Below, one piece after another: positions 7,532-16,728 of a DNA stretch of 47,686 nt (its first letter is position 1; each line of letters starts with the position of its first letter). The position numbers and the translations under genes were made by a program. Source of the stretch: Erysipelotrichaceae bacterium (GTDB lineage Bacteria; Bacillota_I; Bacilli_A; Erysipelotrichales; Erysipelotrichaceae); assembly GCA_030523555.1 (NCBI GenBank), contig JAUNIH010000006.1:1-47686 (forward strand), read 5' to 3'. The notes under the pieces were generated by a model. The model made no database searches and had not been told where the DNA came from. It was given only the letters and a program-made list of their open reading frames with translations.

Positions 7532-8892
7532 TGAAAAACAGCTTAATTAAGATTTTTCTTGTTCTGTTTATATTGCTTTCAGGTATAGGTGGTGTAAATG
7601 TCTATGCCGATGAAACCGATACAGGTACAACTACCGAAAAAACAGACTATGAAAAATGTATAGAAGATAAGGATAAGAATGCCTGCAGGGCCATATCCAA
7701 TAATATAAGTACTTCAATAAAGAATCTTGAAGATCAGATTGCGGCAGCTGAACAGGATCAGGAGGCCGCTTTTGCCTTGGCTGCAGAATACGCTGCCCAG
7801 GCTGATGATCTGCAGGCTGAAGTAGACAGTCTCAAGATTCAGGTTGAAGATCTCAAAAACAAAATCACAAATCTCGAAGAACAGATAGCGGCAAACGAAG
7901 AAAAGGTCGCTGCATTAAATAACCGTGTAAAAAACCGTATGGTCGAATCACAGAAGACCATGCATTTTAACGGATATCTCGAATTTATCCTGGGTTCCAA
8001 GTCTTTTTCAGATATGTTGCAGAGAATATATGGCGTTACGGCTATAACTTCCAAGGACAGACAGGATCGAGATGAATATATGGGAATTATCGAACAGTTA
8101 TCTGCTGATAAGGCAGAACTGGAAGTAGCTAAAGCTGATTTAGATGTAGCGTATGAAGAGATTGTTGCCAAACAGGCTGAGCTGATAGTCATGCAGGAAT
8201 ACTATGAAGATCAGGCTGCCAATATTCAGATGACTTTAGACGCACTCACGGAAGAAAGAGATCAGTACTATGAATCATTCTCCAACTTAAGAGATGTCTT
8301 AAAGAGTATCGGTGTAGTCTCCAATGCGGGCTTTGTAACACCGGTTCCCGGTTCCTGGATTGTAGAAACAGTATGGAACTATTCTCCGGATTTCCAGAAC
8401 GGTAAATGGCATTTAGGTGTAGACTATGCGGCGTCACGTGGTACGCCAATCCACGCTCCTGCCGGTGGTATCGTCATCCGTGCCGATGACAGCTGTGCAG
8501 ACCCAGGCTATCTTGGATCATACTGCGGTGCCTGGATATCAGGTGGCGGCAATCAGGTATACCTTGTTTGCGAAGTTGATGGTAAGATTTACGGTCTTAT
8601 CTTCTTCCATCTTAATTCTGTAAGTGTCAGCTATGGTGAATTTGTCATGCAGGATGAAATTATCGGTTACGTCGGATCTTCCGGTTCTTCTACCGGTCCG
8701 CACTGTCATATCGAAATGTATTATCTGGGGTCAGGCACATTATCTGATGCCTTATTGCAGAGCTGGAACGTAACTTTCTCGGTTGGTCGAGGCGCTACAG
8801 CGTACGGCAACCGCTGTTACTATGATGATGGTACATACCGTCAGGGTGCTCCATGTATCCTGAATCCTGAATGGTATCTTCCACAAGGTTAA
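7531..8892 (+). CDS. FtsEX-dependent peptidoglycan hydrolase, PcsB/CwlO-like with M23 domain
   Basis: A 453-residue secreted hydrolase or hydrolase activator. It has a signal peptide (residues 1-27, ending NVYADE), a long coiled coil (about 50-255, with repeated QVEDLKNKITNLEEQI-like heptads) and a C-terminal LytM/M23 domain. The zinc site looks complete: HLGVD near residue 294 and HCH near 391-393. Coiled-coil plus FtsX is the known way such enzymes are kept off until FtsEX signals. Unlike streptococcal PcsB (CHAP) or CwlO (NlpC/P60), the catalytic module here is M23, closer to EnvC but with its catalytic residues kept. The start at 7531 is chosen because it overlaps the ftsX stop and begins the signal peptide. 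Confidence 0.9.
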   Translation: MKNSLIKIFLVLFILLSGIGGVNVYADETDTGTTTEKTDYEKCIEDKDKNACRAISNNISTSIKNLEDQIAAAEQDQEAAFALAAEYAAQADDLQAEVDSLKIQVEDLKNKITNLEEQIAANEEKVAALNNRVKNRMVESQKTMHFNGYLEFILGSKSFSDMLQRIYGVTAITSKDRQDRDEYMGIIEQLSADKAELEVAKADLDVAYEEIVAKQAELIVMQEYYEDQAANIQMTLDALTEERDQYYESFSNLRDVLKSIGVVSNAGFVTPVPGSWIVETVWNYSPDFQNGKWHLGVDYAASRGTPIHAPAGGIVIRADDSCADPGYLGSYCGAWISGGGNQVYLVCEVDGKIYGLIFFHLNSVSVSYGEFVMQDEIIGYVGSSGSSTGPHCHIEMYYLGSGTLSDALLQSWNVTFSVGRGATAYGNRCYYDDGTYRQGAPCILNPEWYLPQG

Positions 8893-10370
8893 TGTCTATG
8901 AATGAAGAAAACGAAAATATCTATCTGGATTTAAAGAAGAAACCTCTTGAATCTGAAAGAAAAGAAATCAGGCAGAAAAGAAAAAAGACGATCCTTATGG
9001 TCGTCTTATGTGTTTTGATATTCCTTACAGGTTTTGGCATAGGCTTTTTCCTGCCGCGCACACCAAACAGTATCAACTACAGTTTTACCAGTGTCTTACA
9101 GGAAATAGAATATATCCTGCAGAACAGGTATCTTTACTCTGATCAAAGTGATGAGTTTGTTGCGGAGCTGGAAGATAAGGCTTTAAAGGGTATGACGACA
9201 TTTGAAGATGATCCTTATACCTACTATATGTCTGAAGAAGAACTTAACTCTTTCTATTCAGGTATCAATCAGTCCTTTGTAGGTATCGGTATTCAGTATA
9301 CAAAGGTATCAGAGGCAGCCTTAGTTACTAAGGTCTTCTTTGATTCACCAGGCGAAAGAGCCGGTTTAAAAGAAGGGGATATGATCATTGAAATAGATGG
9401 TGTATCCCTGGCTGATAAAAACGCTGATGAAATAAAAGAACTCGCTTTAGGTGAAGAAGGAAGTGAAGTAAGACTTACTGTACTTAGAGATACCCAGACA
9501 ATAATTATTCCGGTAATAAGAGGAACAGTTGACTATACTGTCTTATGTGATCAGGTTGATGATTATCTTTATCTCGTGATTGAATCTTTCGGTTCAAATA
9601 CCGGTAAAGAAATCATGAACTATCTTGATCATTATTCCAATATTAAGAAAATAATCATCGATGTCAGAGATAACGGTGGTGGTTTCCAGTCATCGGTATC
9701 TGAAGTATGTGGCTTATTTATCGGTAATAATGAAGTATATCTTCAGCAGCAGGATAACAGTGGAAATATGTTCTCGGATCTGACCAAATGTTCAAAGACT
9801 TATTCATTTGATAAGATTGTGGTTCTGGTAAATCAGAATACCGCATCAGCTGCCGAAGTATTTGCCATCTGTATGAAAGAAAAGTGTGATACCGCGACAA
9901 TTGTTGGTACGACAACCTATGGCAAGGGTGTCATACAGAATACGACGATGCTGTCTAATGGGGGATCACTAAAGTTTACGGACTATTACTGGTATTCTCC
10001 TAACGGTATAAGTATTCATAAGACAGGTGTAGAACCTGATATTACAGTGGAAAATGATGAAGTATGGACACTTCTTTATGAAGAGATGGCGGATGATGAA
10101 ACATTTGTAAAGGAAGATGTATCGGATGTCGTAAGACTATGCGAAAAATGTCTCAAGTTCCTGGGATATCCAGTTGAACATACAAACGGTTATTTTGATG
10201 AATCATTTGAAACAATCATCAATGAATATAAGAATAAACAGGGCATGGAAGAAGATGGAGTGCTGACTAAAGATATCTATGAGGCAATTCTATCAAGTGC
10301 CGTCTATGAAATGTCTGCCAATGAAAGCCTGGATGCCCAGCTTGTAAAGGCCAAGGAGTTAATGAAATGA
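8892..10370 (+). CDS. Carboxy-terminal processing protease, CtpA/S41 family
   Basis: A 492-residue membrane-anchored S41 protease. It has a short basic cytoplasmic start, one transmembrane helix (about 35-57), a PDZ domain (about 125-200, IGIQYTKVSEAAL onward), and the S41 catalytic core with the serine in NTASAAEVF (about 318) and lysine in TTYGKGVIQ (about 344). A peptidoglycan-binding_1 domain (about 415-465) closes it. Such proteases trim or degrade secreted cell-wall enzymes, so the PcsB-like protein encoded just upstream is a reasonable candidate substrate. The start is placed at the TAATG overlap with the previous gene; an ATG six bases later is an alternative. Confidence 0.9.
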   Translation: MSMNEENENIYLDLKKKPLESERKEIRQKRKKTILMVVLCVLIFLTGFGIGFFLPRTPNSINYSFTSVLQEIEYILQNRYLYSDQSDEFVAELEDKALKGMTTFEDDPYTYYMSEEELNSFYSGINQSFVGIGIQYTKVSEAALVTKVFFDSPGERAGLKEGDMIIEIDGVSLADKNADEIKELALGEEGSEVRLTVLRDTQTIIIPVIRGTVDYTVLCDQVDDYLYLVIESFGSNTGKEIMNYLDHYSNIKKIIIDVRDNGGGFQSSVSEVCGLFIGNNEVYLQQQDNSGNMFSDLTKCSKTYSFDKIVVLVNQNTASAAEVFAICMKEKCDTATIVGTTTYGKGVIQNTTMLSNGGSLKFTDYYWYSPNGISIHKTGVEPDITVENDEVWTLLYEEMADDETFVKEDVSDVVRLCEKCLKFLGYPVEHTNGYFDESFETIINEYKNKQGMEEDGVLTKDIYEAILSSAVYEMSANESLDAQLVKAKELMK

Positions 10371-10978
10371 AGATAAGTATCAATTGCCACAGTTCAATAC
10401 GTATTGAAGGTGATAAGGTTATCTATTTTGATCCTTTCAAGATAAATGAAGAAGTTCATGATGCGGATATCATCTTTGTGACTCATGATCATTTTGATCA
10501 TTTCTCTATCGATGATATAAAAAAGATTGAAAAAGAAGATACCATCTATGTGATACCCGAATGTATGTATAATCTGTTGGGTGGTGAAAATGTGATTACC
10601 GTAAATCCTCTTGAAGAATTCATGGTAGAAAACTATAAGTGTAAAGCCGTTAGATCGTATAATGTCGGAAAAGATTTCCATAAGAAAGAATTCGGATATC
10701 TTGGATATATCGTAAATATTGAAGGAAAAGATGTATATGTCTTTGGTGATGGAAATGTCAATGAAGATGTATTAAAGGTAAAATGCGATATAGCACTTGT
10801 TCCGGTAGGTGGCTTATATACAATGGACTATAAGGAAGCTGCTGAATATATCAACACGATTAAACCATTAAAAGCCATACCTACACACTATGGTGATCTG
10901 ACTGGTGATAAGGAAGATGGTTTAAGGTTTAAGGAACTTGTCGATAAGGATATTGAAGTTGAGATCTTAATTTATTGA
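10367..10978 (+). CDS. Metallo-beta-lactamase-fold hydrolase (UlaG/YtkL-like)
   Basis: A 203-residue MBL-fold protein. The zinc motif is THDHFDHFS, with IYFDPFKI before it and a conserved PTHYGD near the C-terminus, the layout of the L-ascorbate-6-phosphate-lactonase-like / YtkL subgroup. It is cytoplasmic, with no signal. Substrate is not known for this subgroup as a whole. It overlaps the S41 protease by four bases (ATGA), so it ends the ftsEX operon, though it is unlikely to share that function. Confidence 0.83.
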   Translation: MKISINCHSSIRIEGDKVIYFDPFKINEEVHDADIIFVTHDHFDHFSIDDIKKIEKEDTIYVIPECMYNLLGGENVITVNPLEEFMVENYKCKAVRSYNVGKDFHKKEFGYLGYIVNIEGKDVYVFGDGNVNEDVLKVKCDIALVPVGGLYTMDYKEAAEYINTIKPLKAIPTHYGDLTGDKEDGLRFKELVDKDIEVEILIY

Positions 10979-10999
10979 AAAAGATTATCTAAAAGATTA

Positions 11000-11187
11000 A
11001 ACTTAAATAGTAATCGTTAAAAGTATTAGTCATGAAAAACCTATAGAGAGTCAGGTGTGGTGGAAACTGATGGCGGGAAGTGATGAACTTGTTTAACAGA
11101 ATGATTAAGCGTATGTCTGCGTTAAAGATTAAAGTTAAAAGTAAAGGTGGTACCGCGCTTTATGCGCCCTTGTGTCACCTTTTTATT
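11000..11187 (+). promoter_or_regulatory. T-box leader of leuS (leucine, CUU specifier)
   Basis: The leader has the conserved T-box AAAGGTGGTACCGCG at 11143-11157, followed by a terminator formed by AAAGGTG and TCACCTTTTT (to about 11185) with a small GCGC hairpin inside. Upstream, the stem I region has GAACTT at 11085-11090, giving CUU as the likely specifier codon, in keeping with leuS downstream. Uncharged tRNA-Leu would bind the specifier and the T-box bulge and favour the antiterminator. The 5' boundary is approximate. Confidence 0.92.
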
Positions 11188-11203
11188 TGTATAAGGGGGA
11201 AGT

Positions 11204-13603
11204 ATGAGCGTATTTGATTATAAGAAGATTGAAAAGAAATGGCAGAATTTCTGGGAAGTAAACAGGACTTTCAAAACTGATGCGTATGATTTCAGTAAGC
11301 CTAAGTTCTATGCCTTGGATATGTTTCCATATCCTTCTGGAGTAGGTTTACACGCAGGTCATCCTGAAGGTTATACCGCGACAGATGTAGTTAGCCGATA
11401 CAAGAGAATGAAAGGTTTTAATGTCCTTCATCCAATGGGCTTTGACTCCTTTGGTTTACCTGCTGAACAGTATGCGATTTCTACAGGTAATCATCCTGCA
11501 GGATTTACCAAGAGAAATATTGAACATTTTACAGAACAGCTTAAAGGTTTAGGTTTTTCTTATGACTGGGACAGAGTATTTTCTACTTCTGATCCAGATT
11601 TCTATAAGTGGACACAGTGGATCTTTAAACAGTTATTCAATGACGGATACGCAAGATGTGTCGAAATGCCGGTAAACTGGTGCGAAGAACTGGGCTGTGT
11701 ACTGGCAAACGATGAAGTAATCGATGGTAAATCTGAAAGAGGCGGCTATCCGGTTGTCAGAAAGAATATGAAACAGTGGATTATCGATATTCCAGCTTAC
11801 GCTGAAAAGCTTCTTAACAATCTCGATACCATTGACTGGCCGGAATCAACAAAAGAAATACAGCGTAACTGGATAGGTAAATCCATCGGTGCTGAAGTAA
11901 CATTTAAAATCGATAAGACTGATAAAGACTTTACAGTCTTTACCACAAGATGTGATACATTGTTTGGAGCTACCTATTGCGTTTTATCGCCTGAACATCC
12001 TTTGGTTGATGTGATCAGCTCAGATGAACAGAAAGAAGCTGTAGAGGCTTATAAAAAAGAATGTGCGACCAAGTCTGAGATGGAAAGAACCGAACTCAAC
12101 AAGAACAAAACCGGTGTCTTTACCGGAGCTTACGCCATCAATCCGGTCAATGATACAAGAATTCCTATCTGGATTTCTGACTATGTCTTAATGACCTATG
12201 GTACAGGTGCTATCATGGCGGTTCCTGCCCATGATGAAAGAGACTATGAATTCGCTAAGAAGTTCGATATTAAAATCATTCAGGTACTTGAAGGCGGCGA
12301 TATCTCTAAGGAAGCCTATACCGGTGATGGTACCCATATCAATTCCGGATTCTTAAACGGAATGGACAAACAGACAGCCATTAATACGATGATTGAATGG
12401 CTGGAAGAAAGAAATCTTGGTAAGAAAAAGATCAACTATAAATTAAGAGACTGGATCTTTGCAAGACAGAGATACTGGGGCGAACCTATCCCGGTAATTC
12501 ACTATGAAGATGGTACAATAGGCGTTCTTGATGATGAAGATCTGCCGCTTATTTTACCGGAACTTGAAGACTATGGTCCAAGCAAGACCGGTGCACCTTT
12601 AGATAAGGCGACTGAGTGGGTAAACATTGAATATAATGGCAGAAAAGGTAAAAGAGAAACATCTACCATGCCTGGATCTGCCGGATCTTCATGGTACTTC
12701 TTAAGATATATCGACCCGCATAATGATAAGGAACTCGCTGACCAGGAACTGTTGAAGCACTGGATGCCTGTAGATCTTTATGTCGGTGGCCCAGAACACG
12801 CCGTAGGACATCTACTTTATTCCCGTATGTGGAACAACTATCTTTACGATAAAGGATATTCACCTGTAGCTGAACCGTTCCAGAAACTGGTACATCAGGG
12901 ATATATCCTTGGTGCCAATGGTATCAAGATGGGTAAAAGATATCCGGAATACGTGGTTAATCCAAGTGATATCGTTGAAAAATACGGTGCCGATACATTA
13001 AGGCTGTATGAAATGTTTATGGGGCCTTTAGAGGCTGATAAACCATGGTCTACCCAGGGTATTGAAGGTGCCCACAGATGGCTTGAAAGAGTATATCGTT
13101 TACTTATCGAAAACAAAGACAAACTCGTTAAGGAAAACAGTGGTAAGCTTGATTATTCATACAACTATACTGTTAAGAAGGTGAGTGATGATATTGAAAG
13201 TTTAAGACTCAATACCGCAATATCGCAGATGATGATCTTCATCAATGACTGTTACAAGGAAGGTGAAGTATATTACGATTATGCGATAGACTTCATCCAG
13301 TTATTATCGCCATTTGCCCCACACCTCTGTTCTGAGATGTATGAGATATTAACCGGTAAGACTGATCTTGATTACCGTCCATGGCCTACATATGATGAAA
13401 GTAAACTTCAGGTATCAGAAAAAGAGATTGCCGTGCAGGTAAACGGCAAATTAAGAGGCAAGTTTGTAGCTTCTACCGATGCGAGTGATGAAGAACTCTA
13501 CGCCAAGGCACTTGAACAGGAAAATGTTCAAAGATACATAGACGGTAAAGAAATCAGAAAACACTTTGTTATCAAGGGCAGGGTAGTCAATATCGTTGTA
13601 TAA
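11204..13603 (+). CDS. leuS: Leucyl-tRNA synthetase
   Basis: A 799-residue class I synthetase charging tRNA-Leu. The HIGH motif is HAGH (residues 50-53, in [15 protein letters not shown]). The CP1 editing domain shows [12 protein letters not shown] and [15 protein letters not shown] with the editing aspartate. The KMSKS loop reads KMGKR (about 575-579), a variant rather than a lesion because the surrounding [13 protein letters not shown] context is intact. The anticodon-binding and C-terminal domains are complete. GGGGGA precedes the ATG at 11204. Expression is under the T-box just upstream, and a terminator follows at 13610. Confidence 0.97.
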   Translation: MSVFDYKKIEKKWQNFWEVNRTFKTDAYDFSKPKFYALDMFPYPSGVGLHAGHPEGYTATDVVSRYKRMKGFNVLHPMGFDSFGLPAEQYAISTGNHPAGFTKRNIEHFTEQLKGLGFSYDWDRVFSTSDPDFYKWTQWIFKQLFNDGYARCVEMPVNWCEELGCVLANDEVIDGKSERGGYPVVRKNMKQWIIDIPAYAEKLLNNLDTIDWPESTKEIQRNWIGKSIGAEVTFKIDKTDKDFTVFTTRCDTLFGATYCVLSPEHPLVDVISSDEQKEAVEAYKKECATKSEMERTELNKNKTGVFTGAYAINPVNDTRIPIWISDYVLMTYGTGAIMAVPAHDERDYEFAKKFDIKIIQVLEGGDISKEAYTGDGTHINSGFLNGMDKQTAINTMIEWLEERNLGKKKINYKLRDWIFARQRYWGEPIPVIHYEDGTIGVLDDEDLPLILPELEDYGPSKTGAPLDKATEWVNIEYNGRKGKRETSTMPGSAGSSWYFLRYIDPHNDKELADQELLKHWMPVDLYVGGPEHAVGHLLYSRMWNNYLYDKGYSPVAEPFQKLVHQGYILGANGIKMGKRYPEYVVNPSDIVEKYGADTLRLYEMFMGPLEADKPWSTQGIEGAHRWLERVYRLLIENKDKLVKENSGKLDYSYNYTVKKVSDDIESLRLNTAISQMMIFINDCYKEGEVYYDYAIDFIQLLSPFAPHLCSEMYEILTGKTDLDYRPWPTYDESKLQVSEKEIAVQVNGKLRGKFVASTDASDEELYAKALEQENVQRYIDGKEIRKHFVIKGRVVNIVV

Positions 13604-13609
13604 AGATTT

Positions 13610-13637
13610 AGAGAACTTATTAAAAGTTCTCTTTTTT
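13610..13637 (+). terminator. Terminator of leuS
   Basis: AGAGAACTT (13610-13618) pairs with AAGTTCTCT (13624-13632), followed by a T-run. Confidence 0.9.
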
Positions 13638-13644
13638 ATTAAAA

Positions 13645-13712
13645 CCACAAAAAATTGTAATATAATAAAAAAATTTGTGACAAAAAATTGTAATGGATGC
13701 AGTTTTTTGTGG
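13645..13712 (+). promoter_or_regulatory. Repeated operator-like elements before the FruK-like gene
   Basis: The 15-mer ACAAAAAATTGTAAT occurs twice, at 13647-13661 and 13680-13694, exactly 33 bases apart (about three helical turns). Outside these, CCACAAAAAA (13645-13654) is mirrored by TTTTTTGTGG (13703-13712). A TATAAT lies at 13660-13665. Direct repeats at a whole number of turns suggest binding by a repressor such as a DeoR/FruR-type regulator; the regulator is not in the window. Confidence 0.5.
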
Positions 13713-13752
13713 TATTGTCTTAAATGTGTCAGAAGGTTTATCATTAAATCAG

Positions 13753-14634
13753 ATGATTGTTACCATTACCTGTAATCCGGCTATTGATAGAAGTATCACT
13801 GATAAAGGTGAATATTTTAGCGTTGGCGGTAAAGGCATAAATGTATCCAAGGTATTAAAAAATGTGGGTACAGATTCAATAGCTTCAGGTTTTATCGGGA
13901 AAGATAATAAGGATATCGTTTATGATTATCTTGATTCTATCGGGGTAAGACATAACTTTATAGAGATAGAAGGAAAAGTAAGAACCAACACCAAGAAAAT
14001 AGTAGATGGTGATCTTGAGGAACATAATGAAGAAGGACCTTTAATTGATGATATATCAAAAGAAAAACTCAAAGATTACTGCAGAACATTGAGAAACGAT
14101 ATTGTCGTAATTTCGGGGAGTGCTCCTAAAAATATCGGTGATGACTATTATTATCAGCTCATAAAAATCTTAAAAGAAAATGATAACTATGTCATTGTGG
14201 ACTGTGATAAAAATCTTCTGAAAGAAGCTGTTAAGGCTAAACCTGATGTGATTAAACCCAATATAAAAGAGTTTGAAAGATTATTTGATAAAGATATGAA
14301 TGAAGAGGATATCATTTATAGGGCTAAAAATCTGGGTATTAAAACTGTATGTGTATCCATGGGTTCAAAAGGGGCTTTATTTATAGGGGAAAAAGTAATA
14401 AGGTGTAAACCTTTAAGTGTGAACTTTGTATCACCTTTAGGAGCAGGAGACAGTATGGTGGCGGCTTTTGCGTATTCTAAAGATAAGAATCTGGATTATA
14501 TTGATACGATCAGAAATGCCATGGCTTTTTCCGCTGCCCAGTGTGAGACAGAAGGTTCTGAACCATTTGAAAAAGATAGAATGGTTTATTACAGGGAACT
14601 TATAGATTATCAGGAAGTACCTGATATAAGGTAA
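13753..14634 (+). CDS. PfkB-family 1-phosphofructokinase / tagatose-6-phosphate kinase-like
   Basis: A 294-residue PfkB kinase. The substrate-binding motif SVGGKGINVSKVLKNVG near the N-terminus and SPLGAGDSMVAAFAY (catalytic aspartate in GAGD) near the C-terminus fit the FruK/LacC branch, whose members phosphorylate fructose 1-phosphate or tagatose 6-phosphate. No PTS transporter gene lies beside it, so the sugar is uncertain. The start at 13753 (MIVTITCNPAID) matches where the family begins; a longer frame from 13693 adds 20 atypical residues. Neither has a good ribosome-binding site. The region just upstream holds paired operator-like repeats. Confidence 0.8.
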   Translation: MIVTITCNPAIDRSITDKGEYFSVGGKGINVSKVLKNVGTDSIASGFIGKDNKDIVYDYLDSIGVRHNFIEIEGKVRTNTKKIVDGDLEEHNEEGPLIDDISKEKLKDYCRTLRNDIVVISGSAPKNIGDDYYYQLIKILKENDNYVIVDCDKNLLKEAVKAKPDVIKPNIKEFERLFDKDMNEEDIIYRAKNLGIKTVCVSMGSKGALFIGEKVIRCKPLSVNFVSPLGAGDSMVAAFAYSKDKNLDYIDTIRNAMAFSAAQCETEGSEPFEKDRMVYYRELIDYQEVPDIR

Positions 14635-14643
14635 AATATAGGT

Positions 14644-15051
14644 ATGAAGAAGACGAATGTATTACTTTTACTGACACCACGCATATCTTTGGTGTGTCTG
14701 GAAGAAGATATGAATGTCCGTCAGGCATATGAAAAAATGAGAGCTCATGGATTTATGGCTGTACCTTTGATAAGTAAGGGTGGAGAATATATCGGTACCA
14801 TTTCTGAAGGGGATATCCTTCACTGCATGGTCAATTATGATAAAAAACTGAATGAACTGAACAACGTCAGTGTCATGGAAATCCTGAGAAAAGAGTATAC
14901 TCCGGCAGTAAGCTATGATGCGGATATCTCGGAAATTCTGGAGATGGTCATGAGACAGAACTTTGTTCCGGTGGTTGATGACCGTAATATTCTGATGGGA
15001 ATAGTAACAAGACAGGCTATCCTGAAGGAACTCACAAAAGAAGATGATTAG
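14644..15051 (+). CDS. CBS-domain protein
   Basis: A 135-residue protein made of a tandem CBS pair and nothing else: the first repeat at about 15-65 (PLISKGGEYIGTISEGDIL) and the second at about 78-132 (VPVVDDRNILMGIVTRQAI). CBS pairs bind adenosyl ligands such as AMP, ATP, SAM or c-di-AMP. Stand-alone proteins of this kind in Bacillota are of unknown or sensor function. It follows the kinase by nine bases and may share its transcript, although a TAAAAT box at 14632-14637 could start a separate one. Its terminator overlaps the stop codon. Confidence 0.82.
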   Translation: MKKTNVLLLLTPRISLVCLEEDMNVRQAYEKMRAHGFMAVPLISKGGEYIGTISEGDILHCMVNYDKKLNELNNVSVMEILRKEYTPAVSYDADISEILEMVMRQNFVPVVDDRNILMGIVTRQAILKELTKEDD

Positions 15052-15062
15052 TCTTCTTTTTT
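15036..15062 (+). terminator. Terminator overlapping the CBS-gene stop codon
   Basis: AAAAGAAGA (15036-15044) pairs with TCTTCTTTT (15052-15060), with the stop codon inside the loop and T-run after. Confidence 0.85.
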
Positions 15063-15096
15063 GCTGGAAATTGATAACTTTAATATACTTGCTAAG

Positions 15097-15111
15097 TATC
15101 CAATATGGATA
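15097..15111. promoter_or_regulatory. Palindrome TATCCA-ATA-TGGATA, likely operator
   Basis: A perfect six-base inverted repeat with a 3-base centre lies 23 bases before the first possible start of the XRE regulator and beside AT-rich -10-like sequence (TATATATAAC). It is a plausible self-regulation site for that gene. Confidence 0.45.
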
Positions 15112-15133
15112 TTAAAATATATATATAACCAGA

Positions 15134-15556
15134 ATGGGTACTAAGATGAATATAAAAGAAATAAGAAAAAGAACCAATATGACCCAGAAAGCATTTGCCG
15201 AATATTTTGGTATCCCTATAAGCACTTTAAGAAAATGGGAACAGAATGAATCCAGGCCTGCAGATTATTTTGTAGAACTGCTGATTAAAAGCTTGCCGTG
15301 CTGTAACGAAGACCTTAAAGAGTTAGAAGGTCTCCATGGTGAAAAATACTATTATGACAAGGAACGTAAGATAGTGTTTGATCAGAAAATGAACTCTATC
15401 AGAATTGAAGATGACAACCTGAATGAAATAAAGAGTTCCAATCTGAGAATCTATCTTAACTGGATGTTTAAAAGCCTTTATGAAGGACAGGAACAGTTTG
15501 AAATGGACTGCAAACACGATAGAATATCCGATGCGATATGGAGTGTAGAGAATTAA
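15134..15556 (+). CDS. XRE-type helix-turn-helix regulator
   Basis: A 140-residue protein whose first 60 residues form an XRE/Cro-type HTH: MTQKAFAEYFGIPISTLRKWEQ, the first glutamine-alanine helix and recognition helix being clear, with RPADYFVELLIKSL after it. That domain resembles antitoxin-type HTH proteins. The C-terminal 80 residues (KYYYDKERKIVFDQKMN onward) are not recognised. No toxin gene adjoins. The start may be 15134 or MNIKEIRKRT at 15146; neither has a clear ribosome-binding site. A palindrome at 15097-15111 suggests autoregulation. Confidence 0.72.
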   Translation: MGTKMNIKEIRKRTNMTQKAFAEYFGIPISTLRKWEQNESRPADYFVELLIKSLPCCNEDLKELEGLHGEKYYYDKERKIVFDQKMNSIRIEDDNLNEIKSSNLRIYLNWMFKSLYEGQEQFEMDCKHDRISDAIWSVEN

Positions 15557-15629
15557 GATGAGTCTGTATTTCTAACGCCTAAAGATTTGGATACGGAAGT
15601 AAAATATTAAAAATATTATTGAATATTTA

Positions 15630-15658
15630 TTGATATTTAATGTTAAATCCTATAGAAT
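15630..15658 (+). promoter_or_regulatory. Promoter of rplM-rpsI
   Basis: TTGATA (15630-15635), a 17-base spacer and TAGAAT (15653-15658). The transcript would have a leader of about 50 bases before rplM; this could hold the L13-leader type autoregulatory structure known in Bacillota, but I cannot confirm a fold. Confidence 0.65.
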
Positions 15659-15714
15659 AAATAGTGCCTTATTTTTTAATATTGGAGCCCCGGAAACTTC
15701 AAAGGAGAAAAATT

Positions 15715-16143
15715 ATGCGTCAGACAACAATGCTGAAACCAGCAGAAGTCAAAAAAGACTGGTATGTAGTTGATGCAAGCGGCAAGACTTTAGGACGTTT
15801 AGCAACTCAGTGTGCTACAATCCTCAGAGGCAAGCACAAGCCAACATACACACCAAACGTTGACTGTGGTGACTATGTTATCATCGTTAACGCTGAAAAG
15901 GTCGTTACAACAGGCGACCAGGAAAACAAGAAAGTCTACTACCACCACACAATGTACCCAGGAGGTCTTAAGTCAAGATCAATCGGTGTCATGAAAAGGG
16001 AATATCCTGTAGAACTAGTGGAAAAAGCAGTCAAGGGTATGCTTCCACACAACAAACTGGGTGATGTTATCAGAACCCATCTCTTCGTTTATGAAGGTGC
16101 TGAGCATCCACACGCAGCTCAGAAGCCAATTGAGCTTAAGTAA
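15715..16143 (+). CDS. rplM: 50S ribosomal protein L13
   Basis: A 142-residue L13, the usual length. Motifs include WYVVDASGKTLGRLAT, ILRGKHKPTYTPN, HHTMYPGGLKS and GMLPHNKLG. The start at 15715 follows AAAGGAGAAAAATT, an ideal ribosome-binding site; upstream codons in frame are not part of the family. It is followed ten bases later by rpsI, the conserved pair. Codon choice is richer in GC-ending codons than its neighbours, as for highly expressed genes. Confidence 0.98.
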   Translation: MRQTTMLKPAEVKKDWYVVDASGKTLGRLATQCATILRGKHKPTYTPNVDCGDYVIIVNAEKVVTTGDQENKKVYYHHTMYPGGLKSRSIGVMKREYPVELVEKAVKGMLPHNKLGDVIRTHLFVYEGAEHPHAAQKPIELK

Positions 16144-16153
16144 GGAGTAATCA

Positions 16154-16558
16154 ATGCCAAAGAAGAAAACAAACGTTAGTTACCTTGGAACAGGTAGACG
16201 TAAATCATCTGTAGCACGTGTTTATATGACACCTGGTACAGGTAAGATTATGGTCGGAGAAAAAACCCTTGAACAGTATTTACCTCAGGAAATCCTGAGA
16301 ATGGTAGTAAAATCACCTTTAGTTGAAACTGGTACAGACGGTCAGTATGACATCTTTATCAATGTTTACGGCGGAGGTTTAACAGGTCAGGCTGGTGCCA
16401 TGAGACATGGTATTGCCCGTGCTTTACTCGAAGTTGGTGAAGACTTCAGACCTGTATTAAAGAAAGCAGGCTTCTTGACTCGTGATTCTCGTGTTAAAGA
16501 ACGTAAGAAGTACGGTCTTAAAGGTGCTCGTAGAGCTCCTCAGTACTCTAAGCGTTAA
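16154..16558 (+). CDS. rpsI: 30S ribosomal protein S9
   Basis: A 134-residue S9 with the start [33 protein letters not shown] and the invariant C-terminal RRAPQYSKR, whose last residues reach the P-site tRNA. GGAGTAATC precedes the ATG. It is the second gene of the rplM-rpsI operon, with a terminator at 16586. Confidence 0.98.
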   Translation: MPKKKTNVSYLGTGRRKSSVARVYMTPGTGKIMVGEKTLEQYLPQEILRMVVKSPLVETGTDGQYDIFINVYGGGLTGQAGAMRHGIARALLEVGEDFRPVLKKAGFLTRDSRVKERKKYGLKGARRAPQYSKR

Positions 16559-16585
16559 TCACTGGAAAAACACAAAACAAAGATC

Positions 16586-16614
16586 AAGGATTTCCTTATG
16601 GAAGTCCTTTTTCT
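16586..16614 (+). terminator. Terminator of rplM-rpsI
   Basis: AAGGATTTCC (16586-16595) pairs with GGAAGTCCTT (16600-16609), with one internal mismatch, a TTAT loop and a T-rich tail. Confidence 0.85.
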
Positions 16615-16659
16615 TTTTGCGTCTAGCACAATAAATACTACTATAAAATCTATGTCAAA

Positions 16660-16682
16660 TTTGTCACCACTGGTGATACAAA
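16660..16682. other. Hairpin TTTGT-CACC / GGTG-ACAAA
   Basis: An inverted repeat around TCACCACTGGTGA lies between the convergent ends of rpsI and the DUF3800 gene. It has no good T-run on either strand, so it is only a weak terminator candidate for the minus-strand gene. Confidence 0.4.
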
Positions 16683-16728
16683 ATAAAATCGGGTTTAGTA
16701 AAAATGGCTAATATAAATGCACTGTATC

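Noticed and set aside
12926..12940. KMGKR instead of KMSKS in LeuRS as a possible defect
   Set aside because: The surrounding sequence is well kept and leuS is essential with a working T-box; this is a lineage variant of the loop.
13693..13752. Longer N-terminus for the FruK-like kinase
   Set aside because: The added 20 residues are not kinase-like, lie over operator-like repeats and have no ribosome-binding site.
15134..15556. XRE gene as antitoxin of a toxin-antitoxin pair
   Set aside because: No small partner gene flanks it: a terminator lies before it and the rplM promoter after.
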